DNA of 37,090 nt from Bacteroidota bacterium (GCA_013298715.1 JAAFIQ010000028.1:1-37090), one strand, 5' to 3'; shown: positions 1 to 7,351, numbered from the stretch's first letter. Translations and numbers: made by a program. Notes: a model not told the origin generated them from the sequence alone.

Positions 1-19
1 AAATTTGATATAATTAAAA
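1..19. repeat. Terminal direct repeat, left copy (circle closure)
   Basis: The 19 bases here (aaatttgatataattaaaa) recur exactly at 37072-37090. A 19-base identity at the two extreme ends is best explained by a circular molecule of about 37,071 bp that was linearised with a short overlap. A short direct terminal repeat on a linear genome is the alternative. Confidence 0.85.
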
Positions 20-43
20 GATTGTAGGGTTGATTATAAGGTA

Positions 44-60
44 TTTAGCGATAAGCTAAA
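44..60. repeat. Short hairpin near the circle junction
   Basis: TTTAGC (44-49) and GCTAAA (55-60) form a 6-bp stem with loop GATAA. The sequence just before the other end of the window (37064-37080) holds a related GGCTAAATTTGAT string, so the junction area carries several similar GCTAAA elements. It lies upstream of the minus-strand early operon that begins at 37008, so a regulatory role is possible. No promoter of the TAnnTTTG type is clear here. Confidence 0.4.
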
Positions 61-105
61 ATTGAATAAACCTAGGGTTTGCAGGGTTTGCAGAGTTTAT
101 TCAAT
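61..105. repeat. 11-bp inverted repeat enclosing a tandem GGGTTTGCA pair
   Basis: ATTGAATAAAC (61-71) and GTTTATTCAAT (95-105) are perfect inverted copies separated by 23 nt. The spacer holds two tandem copies of GGGTTTGCA (75-83, 84-92). Eleven-base arms are the size of Xer-type half-sites, and the site lies about 390 bp upstream of a tyrosine recombinase gene. A recombination site or replication control element is plausible; the function is inference. Confidence 0.6.
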
Positions 106-134
106 ATTTTAAAGAACTTACTACTCTTTGGCTC

Positions 135-160
135 ATTAAAAGTATAGCTATACTTTTAAT
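135..160. repeat. Perfect 26-nt palindrome
   Basis: Bases 135-160 are a perfect palindrome with centre TATAGCTATA. Flanking GCTC (131-134) and GAGAGC (164-169) could extend the stem with a bulge. There is no T-run on either side strong enough for a terminator. It could be a recombinase core site, an operator or part of an origin. It sits between the 61-105 repeat and the small-RNA terminator. Confidence 0.65.
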
Positions 161-169
161 TTTGAGAGC

Positions 170-322
170 AAAAAATAAAAAAAGCGTTAAGATAATTAAA
201 CCTTAACGCTATACAACCGCCTTGCTGCGATTTACTAGTACTATCATAAGAGCTTGGGTTCTTATGACCAATTTTTTTTGGCTATTCGCCTCAATTTTTT
301 TGTATGTTCCCCAAGCGTTCAT
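170..322 (-). ncRNA. Candidate structured small RNA, about 150 nt
   Basis: A promoter on the minus strand (327-356) and a terminator (183-210) frame about 150 nt with no recognisable gene. The RNA would form three stems: 278-294 (short, GGC/GCC core with a bulge), 244-251 with 260-267 (TCATAAGA/TCTTATGA) and the terminator. A 37-codon reading frame (209-322) starts almost at the expected start site and ends in the terminator stem; it resembles no protein I know. A regulatory RNA, for example one controlling copy number or a counter-transcript, fits better, but a tiny leaderless gene cannot be excluded. Confidence 0.5.
183..210 (-). terminator. Rho-independent terminator on the minus strand
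   Basis: AGCGTTAAG (183-191) pairs perfectly with CTTAACGCT (202-210), loop 10 nt. On the minus strand the stem is followed by TTTTTTATTTTTT (complement of about 170-182). No annotated minus-strand gene lies just upstream, so it most likely ends the small RNA starting near 322. Confidence 0.75.
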
Positions 323-326
323 GGTA

Positions 327-356
327 CAAATGTATTTATTAAATTTAAACTGGCAA
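327..356 (-). promoter_or_regulatory. Bacteroidota-type promoter for the small RNA
   Basis: Read on the minus strand, TTG (354-356), a 19-nt spacer and TACATTTG (327-334) match the Bacteroidota consensus TTG-N19-TAnnTTTG exactly. The start site would be near 320-323. Confidence 0.65.
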
Positions 357-495
357 AAAATTTTTATAATTTTGTGCTTTTTTTTGCTAAAAACCTAATG
401 TTTTTTATTTTTTTAACAAATTTTAAATTTATATAAGCCACTACACTAATTTTTTTGTCAATTTACTAAATATTTACTACATTTATTTGAATATA

Positions 496-1617
496 ATGCT
501 TGGTAAACCTTTAATACAGCAATTTAAAGTCTATTTATTTACTGTTAAGTATTTAAAGGCGTCAACAGCCAAAAATTATTGTTACGAAGCTCAACAATTT
601 TTAAACTGGTTTACCAAAAATAATCAAATTGATTTTGAAAAAATAGATTTGACAAAATATATTGAGCATAAAATAAATTTGAAAAGCCTAACTAATGCTA
701 GTATTAACAACGTTGTTAAGCAAATTACACTTTTTTACGAATTTTTAAAGGAAGAAAAATACATTAAACAAAATACGTTGCTGAATTATGATAAGACTGG
801 AGCTGAACAACGTGTTTATTTTACTTTAAGTATTGATGAAATAAATATGTTATGCAAAACATTTGATAACAGTGAACTTGGGCTAAGAAATAACGCACTG
901 TTAGAGATTTTATTTAGCAGTGGATTAAGAATTAATGAGGCTTTGAGTATTACAACACATAATTATTTGAATAATTACAACGTTGTACTTAATAAAATGA
1001 ACACCGAACGTTTTTTTATAATTAATAATGAGGCCAGAGAAAAAATTAATAAGTACCTAAGTACAAAAAAAATTAGTACAACGTATTTGTTTAGTTCTGT
1101 TACAGGTAAACAAATTGGTAGAAGTGATGTAAACGATGTAATTAAAAAGAGCTGCGAATTAGCAGGTATTAGTAAGAAAGTTACTAGCCATACATTTAGG
1201 CGAAGTTTTGCTACAATTTTACAAGAAGGTGGCGCAAACATTATAGAAATAAAAGATTTGCTTGGCCACCAAAATATTTTTAGTACTGAAATTTACATTG
1301 GTAAAGATTATAACTATTTACGTGAACAAATTAAGTTATTGCCACGCTATACCAATAATGAAAAAAATTATAACAAAATTAGTTTGGAAAATGTACTTGA
1401 ATTTTTAGTTGGTAGAAAATCATGCTGTGTAAGTGTGCTGCAAAAGAGAATGAAAATTACCTATGCACTAGCAAAAAAATTATATTCTATTTTTATAGAA
1501 GATAATATAATAACTAATTTTAATGTGCGGCATCAGCAAATTTTAGTACAGAACAAACTTGCGCTACAACAGCTTTTAACAAACAATTTGCAGTTTAAAC
1601 AATTAGGTATAAAATAA
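496..1617 (+). CDS. Tyrosine recombinase with C-terminal FtsK-gamma-like winged-helix domain
   Basis: Site-specific DNA recombinase. Residue numbers count from the upstream TTG at 487; I prefer the ATG at 496 as start. An N-terminal SAM-like core-binding domain spans about 8-100. The catalytic domain holds the complete set: Arg148 (SSGLRINEAL), a possible beta-hairpin Lys170, His235 and Arg238 (SHTFRRSFAT), His261 (DLLGHQ) and Tyr270 (EIYIG). After the normal end at about 290 there is an extra domain, 298-356. Its pattern (VLEFLV..., SVLQKRMKITYALAKKLYS, then NII) matches the FtsK gamma domain, known as AV.FV...ASIS.VQR..RIGYNRAAR. In cells FtsK gamma activates XerD at dif; carrying the domain in cis would suggest an FtsK-independent recombinase (inference). 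It is one of only three plus-strand protein genes and faces a shared terminator at 1623-1639. Likely job: integration or dimer resolution. Confidence 0.85.
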   Translation: MLGKPLIQQFKVYLFTVKYLKASTAKNYCYEAQQFLNWFTKNNQIDFEKIDLTKYIEHKINLKSLTNASINNVVKQITLFYEFLKEEKYIKQNTLLNYDKTGAEQRVYFTLSIDEINMLCKTFDNSELGLRNNALLEILFSSGLRINEALSITTHNYLNNYNVVLNKMNTERFFIINNEAREKINKYLSTKKISTTYLFSSVTGKQIGRSDVNDVIKKSCELAGISKKVTSHTFRRSFATILQEGGANIIEIKDLLGHQNIFSTEIYIGKDYNYLREQIKLLPRYTNNEKNYNKISLENVLEFLVGRKSCCVSVLQKRMKITYALAKKLYSIFIEDNIITNFNVRHQQILVQNKLALQQLLTNNLQFKQLGIK

Positions 1618-1622
1618 AAAAA

Positions 1623-1639
1623 CCAACTAAAATAGTTGG
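1623..1639. terminator. Bidirectional terminator between convergent genes
   Basis: CCAACT (1623-1628) pairs with AGTTGG (1634-1639). It is followed by CTTTTT on the plus strand and by a T-rich run on the minus strand, so it can serve both the recombinase gene and the convergent secreted-protein gene. Confidence 0.8.
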
Positions 1640-1662
1640 CTTTTTAAAGTATAAATTAAAAA

Positions 1663-2979
1663 TTAGTGTTTAATAAATTTTTGTGTACTTACCGTATTGC
1701 CATTGCTTACTTGTATAAAGTAAACGCCAGCAATTAAATTATTTACATTAACCGTATTACCTTGCCCACTTTGCATAATTGCACCAGTAAGGTTAATTAT
1801 TTTGTAAGTAAAATTACCATTACCGTTAATGGTTAATTCATTAGTTACCGGGTTAGGGTAGATGCCAAAATTATAATTATTATTTTGCTTAATGTTTGTT
1901 ACAATTGGAGCTAAATCTGCAACTAATAGGCTTGGTAAACCTGCATTTACACCAATTGGTGCTTGATTTGTAAAAATAATTAACTTATTATTTTGTACCA
2001 ATGGCATTTGAAATTGTGAATAATTAGATTGTCCAAAAGTATAGTTACTATACGAATTTAATTGTGTGGTGAAATTTTGTGCGCTTAAAAGTAAACCGTC
2101 AATATTAACTGCTATGGTAGTTGAGCTTGCAAATTGATTGGTTGTGTTGTATAATTGAATTTGTCTTACAAAAGAATTATTAAGTGTATTTGTAGAAATA
2201 GTTAACGAATTAAAATAGTTAATATCATTAATACTACTACCCCAAATGCCATTAATATTGCCGTTAATTACTGCTACTTTATTCCATGTAACAGCATTAT
2301 CCAAAGAGGTTACTATTGTAGTGCTATCAGTATAGGCTTTTGCTCGCGCATTAATTACGCCCACTAAACTTCCATCTGCTAAACGAGCCACATCATCTAG
2401 TTTTTGAACTATGTTTACTAGGTTGCTTAATGTTCCTGTCAATATTGTGCGCACTGAAATAGTGTTTGAACTTGTTCCTGTAGTCCAACTTGTACCTCCA
2501 TTACTAGTTTTATGAAATAAACCAGCAACTGTACTGGTGCTAAAGGCAAGCGCATTGTTGTTATCAATTTTTATATATTTACGTGGTCCATATTTATTTT
2601 GCCCAGAAACTGCTCCACTCACAATACTAAACGTAGGTACGTTAGTCCAAGTGCCGTTAGCAGAATTGTAAATCGCATTGTTTTGATAAAAACCGTTATT
2701 TAATTTAACACAACTATATTGTATGTTAGTAGTATAAGTAGCTGATGGTGTAAAACTCAACCCATCGTTTGTGCTTTCGTAAATTAAACTGTTTGAGCAA
2801 GTAGAGCAAGCTAAGCCATTTACATAAATTTTATTACCTACGGTTTCGGTAACAATACTGCTTAATATTAAATTTGTGTTGGTTGGTATGCTTGTAATTG
2901 TAGTAAAATTAACTACACTTAATTGTGCGCTTAAAGCCACGTTTAAAGCCATTGCGGCAAATAGTAATATTTTTTTCAT
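1663..2979 (-). CDS. Secreted beta-propeller-like protein with type IX secretion sorting domain
   Basis: 438 aa. Residues 1-18 are a signal peptide ending in ALSA before QLS. The last about 65 residues form a type IX secretion (Por) C-terminal sorting domain: GIYPNPVTNELTI, then YKIINLTGAIMQSG, AGVYFIQV and TQKFIKH at the very end. The middle has at least three Asp-box/BNR-like turns (STNDGLSF, SNGGTSWTTG, SLDNAVTWNKV), as in sialidase or Ycf48-like beta-propellers. The product should leave the cell through the host type IX system and sit on or beyond the outer membrane. The start overlaps the upstream 66-aa gene by ATGA, so the pair is probably translationally coupled. This is cargo rather than virion machinery; adhesion or surface exclusion are guesses. 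Confidence 0.85.
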   Translation of the reverse strand: MKKILLFAAMALNVALSAQLSVVNFTTITSIPTNTNLILSSIVTETVGNKIYVNGLACSTCSNSLIYESTNDGLSFTPSATYTTNIQYSCVKLNNGFYQNNAIYNSANGTWTNVPTFSIVSGAVSGQNKYGPRKYIKIDNNNALAFSTSTVAGLFHKTSNGGTSWTTGTSSNTISVRTILTGTLSNLVNIVQKLDDVARLADGSLVGVINARAKAYTDSTTIVTSLDNAVTWNKVAVINGNINGIWGSSINDINYFNSLTISTNTLNNSFVRQIQLYNTTNQFASSTTIAVNIDGLLLSAQNFTTQLNSYSNYTFGQSNYSQFQMPLVQNNKLIIFTNQAPIGVNAGLPSLLVADLAPIVTNIKQNNNYNFGIYPNPVTNELTINGNGNFTYKIINLTGAIMQSGQGNTVNVNNLIAGVYFIQVSNGNTVSTQKFIKH

Positions 2980-3176
2980 TTTTTAATTTTGTTTTTGTTT
3001 ATAAATTTAGTTTCAAGGTGCTGCATTAAATATTCTTTGCATTGTTCCATGCCGCCAAAGTTGTTAATTCTACTTTCTAAAACGTAAAAACTAACTTGTT
3101 TTTTTTTATCCTGCTTGGGCTTTGCGCCTACTTTTGGCTTTGCAGTTGTTAATGTAATATCTGTTTTTTGTGCCAT
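2976..3176 (-). CDS. Small basic protein, unknown function
   Basis: 66 aa. Residues 1-27 are Lys/Pro-rich and likely disordered (KPKVGAKPKQDKKK). Residues 28-60 read as one beta-strand followed by two helices (QVSFYVLES, then MEQCKEYLMQHLETKF). That order would suit a small ribbon-helix-helix-type DNA-binding protein, but the match is weak. It is first in a two-gene operon with the secreted beta-propeller gene (ATGA overlap). A TATATTTG -7 element at 3196-3203 (minus) lies about 20 nt upstream of the start. It may regulate the operon; not recognised otherwise. Confidence 0.65.
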   Translation of the reverse strand: MAQKTDITLTTAKPKVGAKPKQDKKKQVSFYVLESRINNFGGMEQCKEYLMQHLETKFINKNKIKK

Positions 3177-3195
3177 AATTTTTTAAAAGTTTAAA

Positions 3196-3285
3196 CAAAT
3201 ATAAATATAATATTTAATTAATATGTTAAATATATAAATTTTAACATAAAGGTAATTTTACTCTTAAAAAAAAATTATATATTTG
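3196..3285. promoter_or_regulatory. Divergent promoter pair with central inverted repeat
   Basis: The intergenic region holds TATATTTG on the minus strand (3196-3203) and TATATTTG on the plus strand (3278-3285), both perfect TAnnTTTG elements facing away from each other; neither has a clear TTG at -33. Between them TATGTTAAA (3222-3230) and TTTAACATA (3240-3248) form a perfect 9-bp inverted repeat with a 9-nt spacer, suited to an operator controlling both directions. The plus -7 element is only 4 nt before the ATG at 3290, so that transcript would be leaderless or nearly so. Confidence 0.6.
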
Positions 3286-3289
3286 TATT

Positions 3290-3460
3290 ATGTCAATTAC
3301 AACTACACAAATAATTATTAAATCTGAATCCGTTGAAAAAAAATTGGACAAGCTGTTTGATAGAAAAACACAAAAGCTAGAATTGGCCAGACTTGAATTA
3401 GTAAAAAATAAAGATGCTATTTTTGCTAAAATAGCTAAGAAAAAGGCAAAAAAGAAATAA
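3290..3460 (+). CDS. Small lysine-rich helical protein, unknown function
   Basis: 56 aa, starting MSITTTQIIIKSES and ending AKKKAKKK. After a short beta-like N-terminus the sequence is one long charged helix with a very basic C-terminus, which suggests nucleic-acid binding. A TATATTTG promoter element ends 4 nt before the ATG. The gene is followed after 5 nt by the DUF6169-like gene, so the two form an operon divergent from the secreted-protein operon. I do not recognise a family. Confidence 0.6.
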   Translation: MSITTTQIIIKSESVEKKLDKLFDRKTQKLELARLELVKNKDAIFAKIAKKKAKKK

Positions 3461-3465
3461 AATTT

Positions 3466-3936
3466 TTGTTATACGAAATCCATAAATTTAAGAATTCTTA
3501 CTTTTTCATAAAATCTACGAACGTATTTTTTGAGGTAAAATTCGAACCTTATTTTGGCATTGAAGAGTTTGATTTAAAAGGCTTTGAGCATGAATTAATT
3601 GAATTTTCTATTGTAAAAAATCAAAATGTAGAAAACGAATTTGATTTTAAAATTAGCGCTACTATAATTGAAATTATTAAAAGAGAACTGAAACTAAAAA
3701 ACAAAATTTATTTTTTTATCATAAGCCCAGAGGGCGGCAAACAGAACAAAAGAAAAGTTGCATTTGAAAGGTGGTTTAAAGCTGCAAACGTTGATAATAA
3801 ATATAATTTGCAGATTAAAGAGTATGGTAAAAAACAAAATTTCTTAGGTTACGTTGCAAGAAAAAATAACAAAAAAATTGGTTTATTAAATAGTAGAATG
3901 GATGAAATAATTAATGAATTGGAATTCAAAAAATAA
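3466..3936 (+). CDS. DUF6169-like protein
   Basis: 156 aa, with a TTG start 5 nt after the stop of the upstream small gene; no ATG is available near the N-terminus. The order of motifs resembles DUF6169 proteins of Bacteroidota: an N-terminal beta-rich half, then ISATIIEIIKREL, then KIYFFIISPEGGKQNKRK and FERWF. The assignment is from memory of the family pattern, and no function is known for it. It ends before a strong bidirectional terminator at 3966-3988. Such short cytoplasmic proteins often occur as host-derived cargo. Confidence 0.6.
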   Translation: MLYEIHKFKNSYFFIKSTNVFFEVKFEPYFGIEEFDLKGFEHELIEFSIVKNQNVENEFDFKISATIIEIIKRELKLKNKIYFFIISPEGGKQNKRKVAFERWFKAANVDNKYNLQIKEYGKKQNFLGYVARKNNKKIGLLNSRMDEIINELEFKK

Positions 3937-3965
3937 TATTTGATAGAAAAAATAAATTACATAAA

Positions 3966-3988
3966 AAAACCGCCCATTAGGCGGTTTT
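3966..3988. terminator. Bidirectional terminator
   Basis: AAAACCGCC (3966-3974) pairs with GGCGGTTTT (3980-3988), loop CATTA. A-rich and T-rich flanks make it active in both directions. It ends the plus-strand DUF6169-like operon and the whole minus-strand late operon. Confidence 0.9.
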
Positions 3989-4010
3989 TCAATTTTATTA
4001 AATAATTTGG

Positions 4011-4568
4011 CTACGCTGCAAATCTTATATAGCCATTATCTAGCATTTTATTTGTATGTAATTGTTTTACTTGTGCAATAGTACGACCAAAAGCCATTTC
4101 AAAGTGTGGTTTATCAACAAGGTTTTTAAATTCACCGCCCCAAGCAAAACCAATTTGCTTGGCTATTTTTACAATTGCGGCCCAGTTTGTGTTCCAAATT
4201 ACCTTACCATCTCTAATTTCTGCTAAATCTACTGCTAGGCCATAATTATGAAAACTATCACCGGGTTTGGCCATTGTAACTATTTTACCCGGTGCACTTC
4301 GCCCTTGCGCATATAGTTTAGATTGATCTTCCCAGGTTCTTAACCCTTGAACAACTCTTAATTTAATTCCTAATTCTTTTTCAACGCGCACAATTAGTTC
4401 GCTTACTTTTTCTCTTATTGCTGGGTGTAATTTACTTATGCGCTCTTTGCTTATGCCATCCCAAACAAAGTCTTGGTAATATTCCATAATTTCTTTTCTT
4501 TTAGAGGTTAAAGCGATAATGCTTGCTAAAGCAATGCCACCATAAATTAGATTACTTGTTTTCATCAA
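4011..4568 (-). CDS. Membrane-anchored M15 peptidase (endolysin-like)
   Basis: 185 aa. A hydrophobic segment at about 6-21 anchors the protein. The rest is an M15 D-Ala-D-Ala carboxypeptidase / L-Ala-D-Glu endopeptidase domain: GLRTWEDQSKLYAQGR (75-90), the zinc motif SFHNYGLAVD (His107, Asp114), WGGEF (143-147) and KPHFEM (His155). It would cut peptide stems of peptidoglycan during lysis or entry. The start overlaps the end of the RadA-like gene by 17 bp. It is the last gene of the late operon, just before a terminator. The N-terminal anchor is unusual for a free endolysin and would also fit a virion or membrane-bound enzyme. Confidence 0.9.
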   Translation of the reverse strand: MMKTSNLIYGGIALASIIALTSKRKEIMEYYQDFVWDGISKERISKLHPAIREKVSELIVRVEKELGIKLRVVQGLRTWEDQSKLYAQGRSAPGKIVTMAKPGDSFHNYGLAVDLAEIRDGKVIWNTNWAAIVKIAKQIGFAWGGEFKNLVDKPHFEMAFGRTIAQVKQLHTNKMLDNGYIRFAA

Positions 4569-6168
4569 TTAATTGTTTTTTGCTGATGTTGTATTTTAAA
4601 CCAGTTTTACCATAACGGTTTTTAGTTGTTTTGGCATAATTGTTTTCAAAAGTATCATCTACTTTAAATAGTTCAATATTAATACCAGCATCGTATAATG
4701 GATTTGTGCCACCACGAATAATTTTTGCGCCTGTTCTTTGAAAAATAACAACAAAAATTGTATTTGGAAAATCCTTACGAAGTTTATCAAAATCATCTTT
4801 TTCAGCTTTTAGCTTGCCCCAACTATCTATAAAAATAGCATCAAACAATGGAGCTGCTTTCCGTATCGTTGCAATACCTTCAGGGGCTTGTTCAGCAAAT
4901 TCTATTTTTGGTAAATTTGTTGGGCTTATATATTGATTAATAAAGGCATTGTTTGGAACTGTGTTGCGTGCCATTTCAAGAGTAAACACACCATTTTTTA
5001 AACCAGCATCTGCAAAAGCATTTACAATTTGGTATTGTAATTGACTTTTACCAGCGCCTTGATCACCCTCTAGTGTAATAGCTAATTCATTTTGTTCAAG
5101 TTCGCCTAAAAACTTACCAATATCGCCTTGCAACTTAATAGTTTTACCTTTTGGTTCTTGGCTAATTTGATTTCCTTTAACAAATAAATCTGTTACGCCT
5201 TTTAAGTTTTCTTGTTGCATTTTAGCCAATTTTTCATCGAGTTTGGTATAAGATTTTTTTGCTGCCTCTTTTACAACAGCCTTAGCATTAGTTATATGTG
5301 GTTTAACTTTATTATACCCTTTTTTTACATAATCAGTGGCTCTTTTACCAGCATGTAAGGCTTTGCGTGCGTATTTACTAAAATTAAACCCACTAAGTGC
5401 TACTTCATTAATTGTTAATGTTGAGTTACTTCCATCTAAAAAACGTTTTAATTCACCAGCAATTGCGTAAAGTGTAGTTTCATATTTATCTTTTGGGTTT
5501 ATATTAATAAATCTATCAATATCGTTATACAATTTTTGGGCTTTTTCTTTTGTATTAAACTCACCGTCCATTGCAATATATCGCTTAACTAAGTTTACAC
5601 TCTTTAATGCACCATAGCTATCTGCAATTACTTTTAATTCAGAATAATTACTAAGTTCAATTTCAATAGTAGTAATTTTATCCGTTAACATGGTATTGTA
5701 AACCTTAATTAATTTTTTTTGCATACCATCAATTTGATTGGCATACTGTGTGTTTTTATTAATGCGTTTATCAAAAATTGCTTTTTGTATAGCATCAATT
5801 AAACCCATTATTTTTTTACGGTTATGGCTTTTTTTGTGCAACCCAATGTAGCGTTTAATTAAAGTTACTTGTATTGGCAATACCTCCAATTCATTTGATG
5901 GTTTTGATTTTGGAGCTTTAACCTTTTTTTGTTTTATAACTTTTTTTGTATTTGCTTTTGTTGATTTACTAGGTTTTGTTGCCAAGTATTCATTAAGTTG
6001 CTTAACGTGTAAGTCGATAGCGTTTTTTATTACACTATCCTCATCATACATTTCAAGATGCTTAAAATTTAAAGTGCTGCCAGTTACAAAATTGTGGCCA
6101 TCAATTAAATTTTTTGGCCAGTTGCTTGTATCAAAGTTTTGCTGAAGGTAGTTTTTTGTTGTTATCAT
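4552..6168 (-). CDS. RadA/RecA-like P-loop ATPase with polyvalent-protein N-terminus
   Basis: 538 aa. The C-terminal third is a RecA-superfamily ATPase: Walker A GDQGAGKS (368-375), TLEMAR (396-401), Walker B AIFIDSW (444-450), FQRTG (476-480) and KNRYG (516-520), which resembles the KNRFG motif of RadA. Residues 16-65 form a module shared with the neighbouring 387-aa protein (P..L..GH.F, then N.Y.A..P). Residues 65-90 are a Lys-rich linker and 95-330 are helical. Position between two other polyvalent-type genes suggests a protein delivered to or acting in the host at infection, perhaps on DNA. I considered a genome-packaging ATPase; the RadA-like motifs make that less likely. Confidence 0.75.
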   Translation of the reverse strand: MITTKNYLQQNFDTSNWPKNLIDGHNFVTGSTLNFKHLEMYDEDSVIKNAIDLHVKQLNEYLATKPSKSTKANTKKVIKQKKVKAPKSKPSNELEVLPIQVTLIKRYIGLHKKSHNRKKIMGLIDAIQKAIFDKRINKNTQYANQIDGMQKKLIKVYNTMLTDKITTIEIELSNYSELKVIADSYGALKSVNLVKRYIAMDGEFNTKEKAQKLYNDIDRFININPKDKYETTLYAIAGELKRFLDGSNSTLTINEVALSGFNFSKYARKALHAGKRATDYVKKGYNKVKPHITNAKAVVKEAAKKSYTKLDEKLAKMQQENLKGVTDLFVKGNQISQEPKGKTIKLQGDIGKFLGELEQNELAITLEGDQGAGKSQLQYQIVNAFADAGLKNGVFTLEMARNTVPNNAFINQYISPTNLPKIEFAEQAPEGIATIRKAAPLFDAIFIDSWGKLKAEKDDFDKLRKDFPNTIFVVIFQRTGAKIIRGGTNPLYDAGINIELFKVDDTFENNYAKTTKNRYGKTGLKYNISKKQLIDENK

Positions 6169-6175
6169 AAATATT

Positions 6176-7339
6176 TTATTTTAAAATTATTGCCGCTAAT
6201 TGTTTTGCCTTTAAAATAGCTATTTGTTTTGGCGCTAAATCAGTACTAAATAAGGCGTGTTCGTATACGCTTAAGCTTTGGTCGCTTTGGTTAAATGTTC
6301 CAAATTTGTGTTGTATAAAATTTTTATCTCTACCGATTTTTTTATAAAAATTTAATGTGCTTTCTTTTAAACTGTTTACTGGCATTAAAATGCGCACCAA
6401 ATAATTATTATTGTAAGCGCTACGTCCGTTTGGAGATTTAATTATTTTTACGAGATAAAATTCGCTTAAAGGTAATTTGTATTTATGCCAACTCTCGTGT
6501 AAATATCCCAAAAAATACACTATTTCGTCTTTTTTAAAAATACCTTTTCTTTGGGCGGCCACCTCACTACTTTTTTTCTTTTTAGATTCAACATCTGCCC
6601 AATATTTAACGTGCGCAATTACTTCTGGGTGATTAGGATAGTGTATTTTTTTAAAAGCCATTTCATCAAAAACTACACTTGAATAATAATTTACATGGTA
6701 GTAATCTGTTTGGCTATCACTATCATCAAAATTGTATTGGTTTAAAACTTTATTTACTTCATTAATAAATTTTTCAAATTGTTCGTTTGTTTTTTTAGGA
6801 GCCGGCTGTCTGTTGTACGAACCTCTGAAAATTTCGTAAGGCTCATTATTTAGTAATGATTGTGTGTATTCTTCTGTAAAAGGGTTAAATTTAGTAAAGT
6901 TCAATATTTCTACTCTGATACTTGAACCGCCAGCAAATAAATCACTGGTTACGCTAAATTTTGCATAATCGCCGTGTAAAATATCTAATTCCTTTTTTAC
7001 AAGTTTTGCAATTTCAGCAGTTTTTAAATTTTGAGTTAGCTTATACTTGCTACCAGTAAATTTATTTTGACTGTAACCGTTATCCTCAAAAAATATTGCA
7101 TCTTGTTTATTTTTAGGTAATGCAGCAACATAATTATTTAAGTCGGTTAAATAATCATTAATGGTATCAGCAATGCTGGTATTGGTATCAAACAAATCAA
7201 TATTTTTACTATAAAATTGATGGCCTTTTAATAAGGCTGGTGGTAACTTACTAATACCAATTTTATTTATAAATTGTTTGTAATTGTAAGTTGTAATGTT
7301 TGTACCTGATAGTCCTTTATATTTTGTGTAATCAATCAT
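6176..7339 (-). CDS. Polyvalent-type protein with LPD29-like domain
   Basis: 387 aa. Residues 18-75 repeat the N-terminal module of the RadA-like protein (LPPALLKGHQF; LNNYVAALPK). The part at about 95-240 matches my memory of LPD29 (large polyvalent protein domain 29): GDYAKFSVTSDLFAGGSSIRV, later TDYYHVNYYSSVVF. Polyvalent proteins occur in phages and conjugative elements and are thought to enter the recipient with the DNA. The C-terminal 140 residues are unassigned. It lies 7 bp before the RadA-like gene. A large hairpin at 7366-7425 separates it from the ParB/DdrB-like gene upstream, so its expression may depend on read-through or on a promoter in that gap. Confidence 0.65.
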   Translation of the reverse strand: MIDYTKYKGLSGTNITTYNYKQFINKIGISKLPPALLKGHQFYSKNIDLFDTNTSIADTINDYLTDLNNYVAALPKNKQDAIFFEDNGYSQNKFTGSKYKLTQNLKTAEIAKLVKKELDILHGDYAKFSVTSDLFAGGSSIRVEILNFTKFNPFTEEYTQSLLNNEPYEIFRGSYNRQPAPKKTNEQFEKFINEVNKVLNQYNFDDSDSQTDYYHVNYYSSVVFDEMAFKKIHYPNHPEVIAHVKYWADVESKKKKSSEVAAQRKGIFKKDEIVYFLGYLHESWHKYKLPLSEFYLVKIIKSPNGRSAYNNNYLVRILMPVNSLKESTLNFYKKIGRDKNFIQHKFGTFNQSDQSLSVYEHALFSTDLAPKQIAILKAKQLAAIILK

Positions 7340-7351
7340 GTAATTTTTTTA

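Noticed and set aside
209-322. 37-codon minus-strand frame as a protein gene
   Set aside because: It starts at the presumed transcript start and ends in the terminator stem; translation has no recognisable character. Kept as RNA, with translation noted as possible.
254-436. Plus-strand 60-codon frame starting TTG
   Set aside because: Low-complexity Phe/Leu-rich translation, antisense to the candidate small RNA, no matching promoter or family.
496-1617. Recombinase as an integron integrase serving the cassette array
   Set aside because: The extra helix between patches that marks IntI is not evident, the C-terminal extension is unlike IntI, and the array lies over 12 kb away on the circle.
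4552-6168. RadA-like ATPase as genome-packaging motor
   Set aside because: Walker B ends in Asp-Ser and a KNRYG motif is present, as in RadA; FtsK/HerA or terminase features are not seen.
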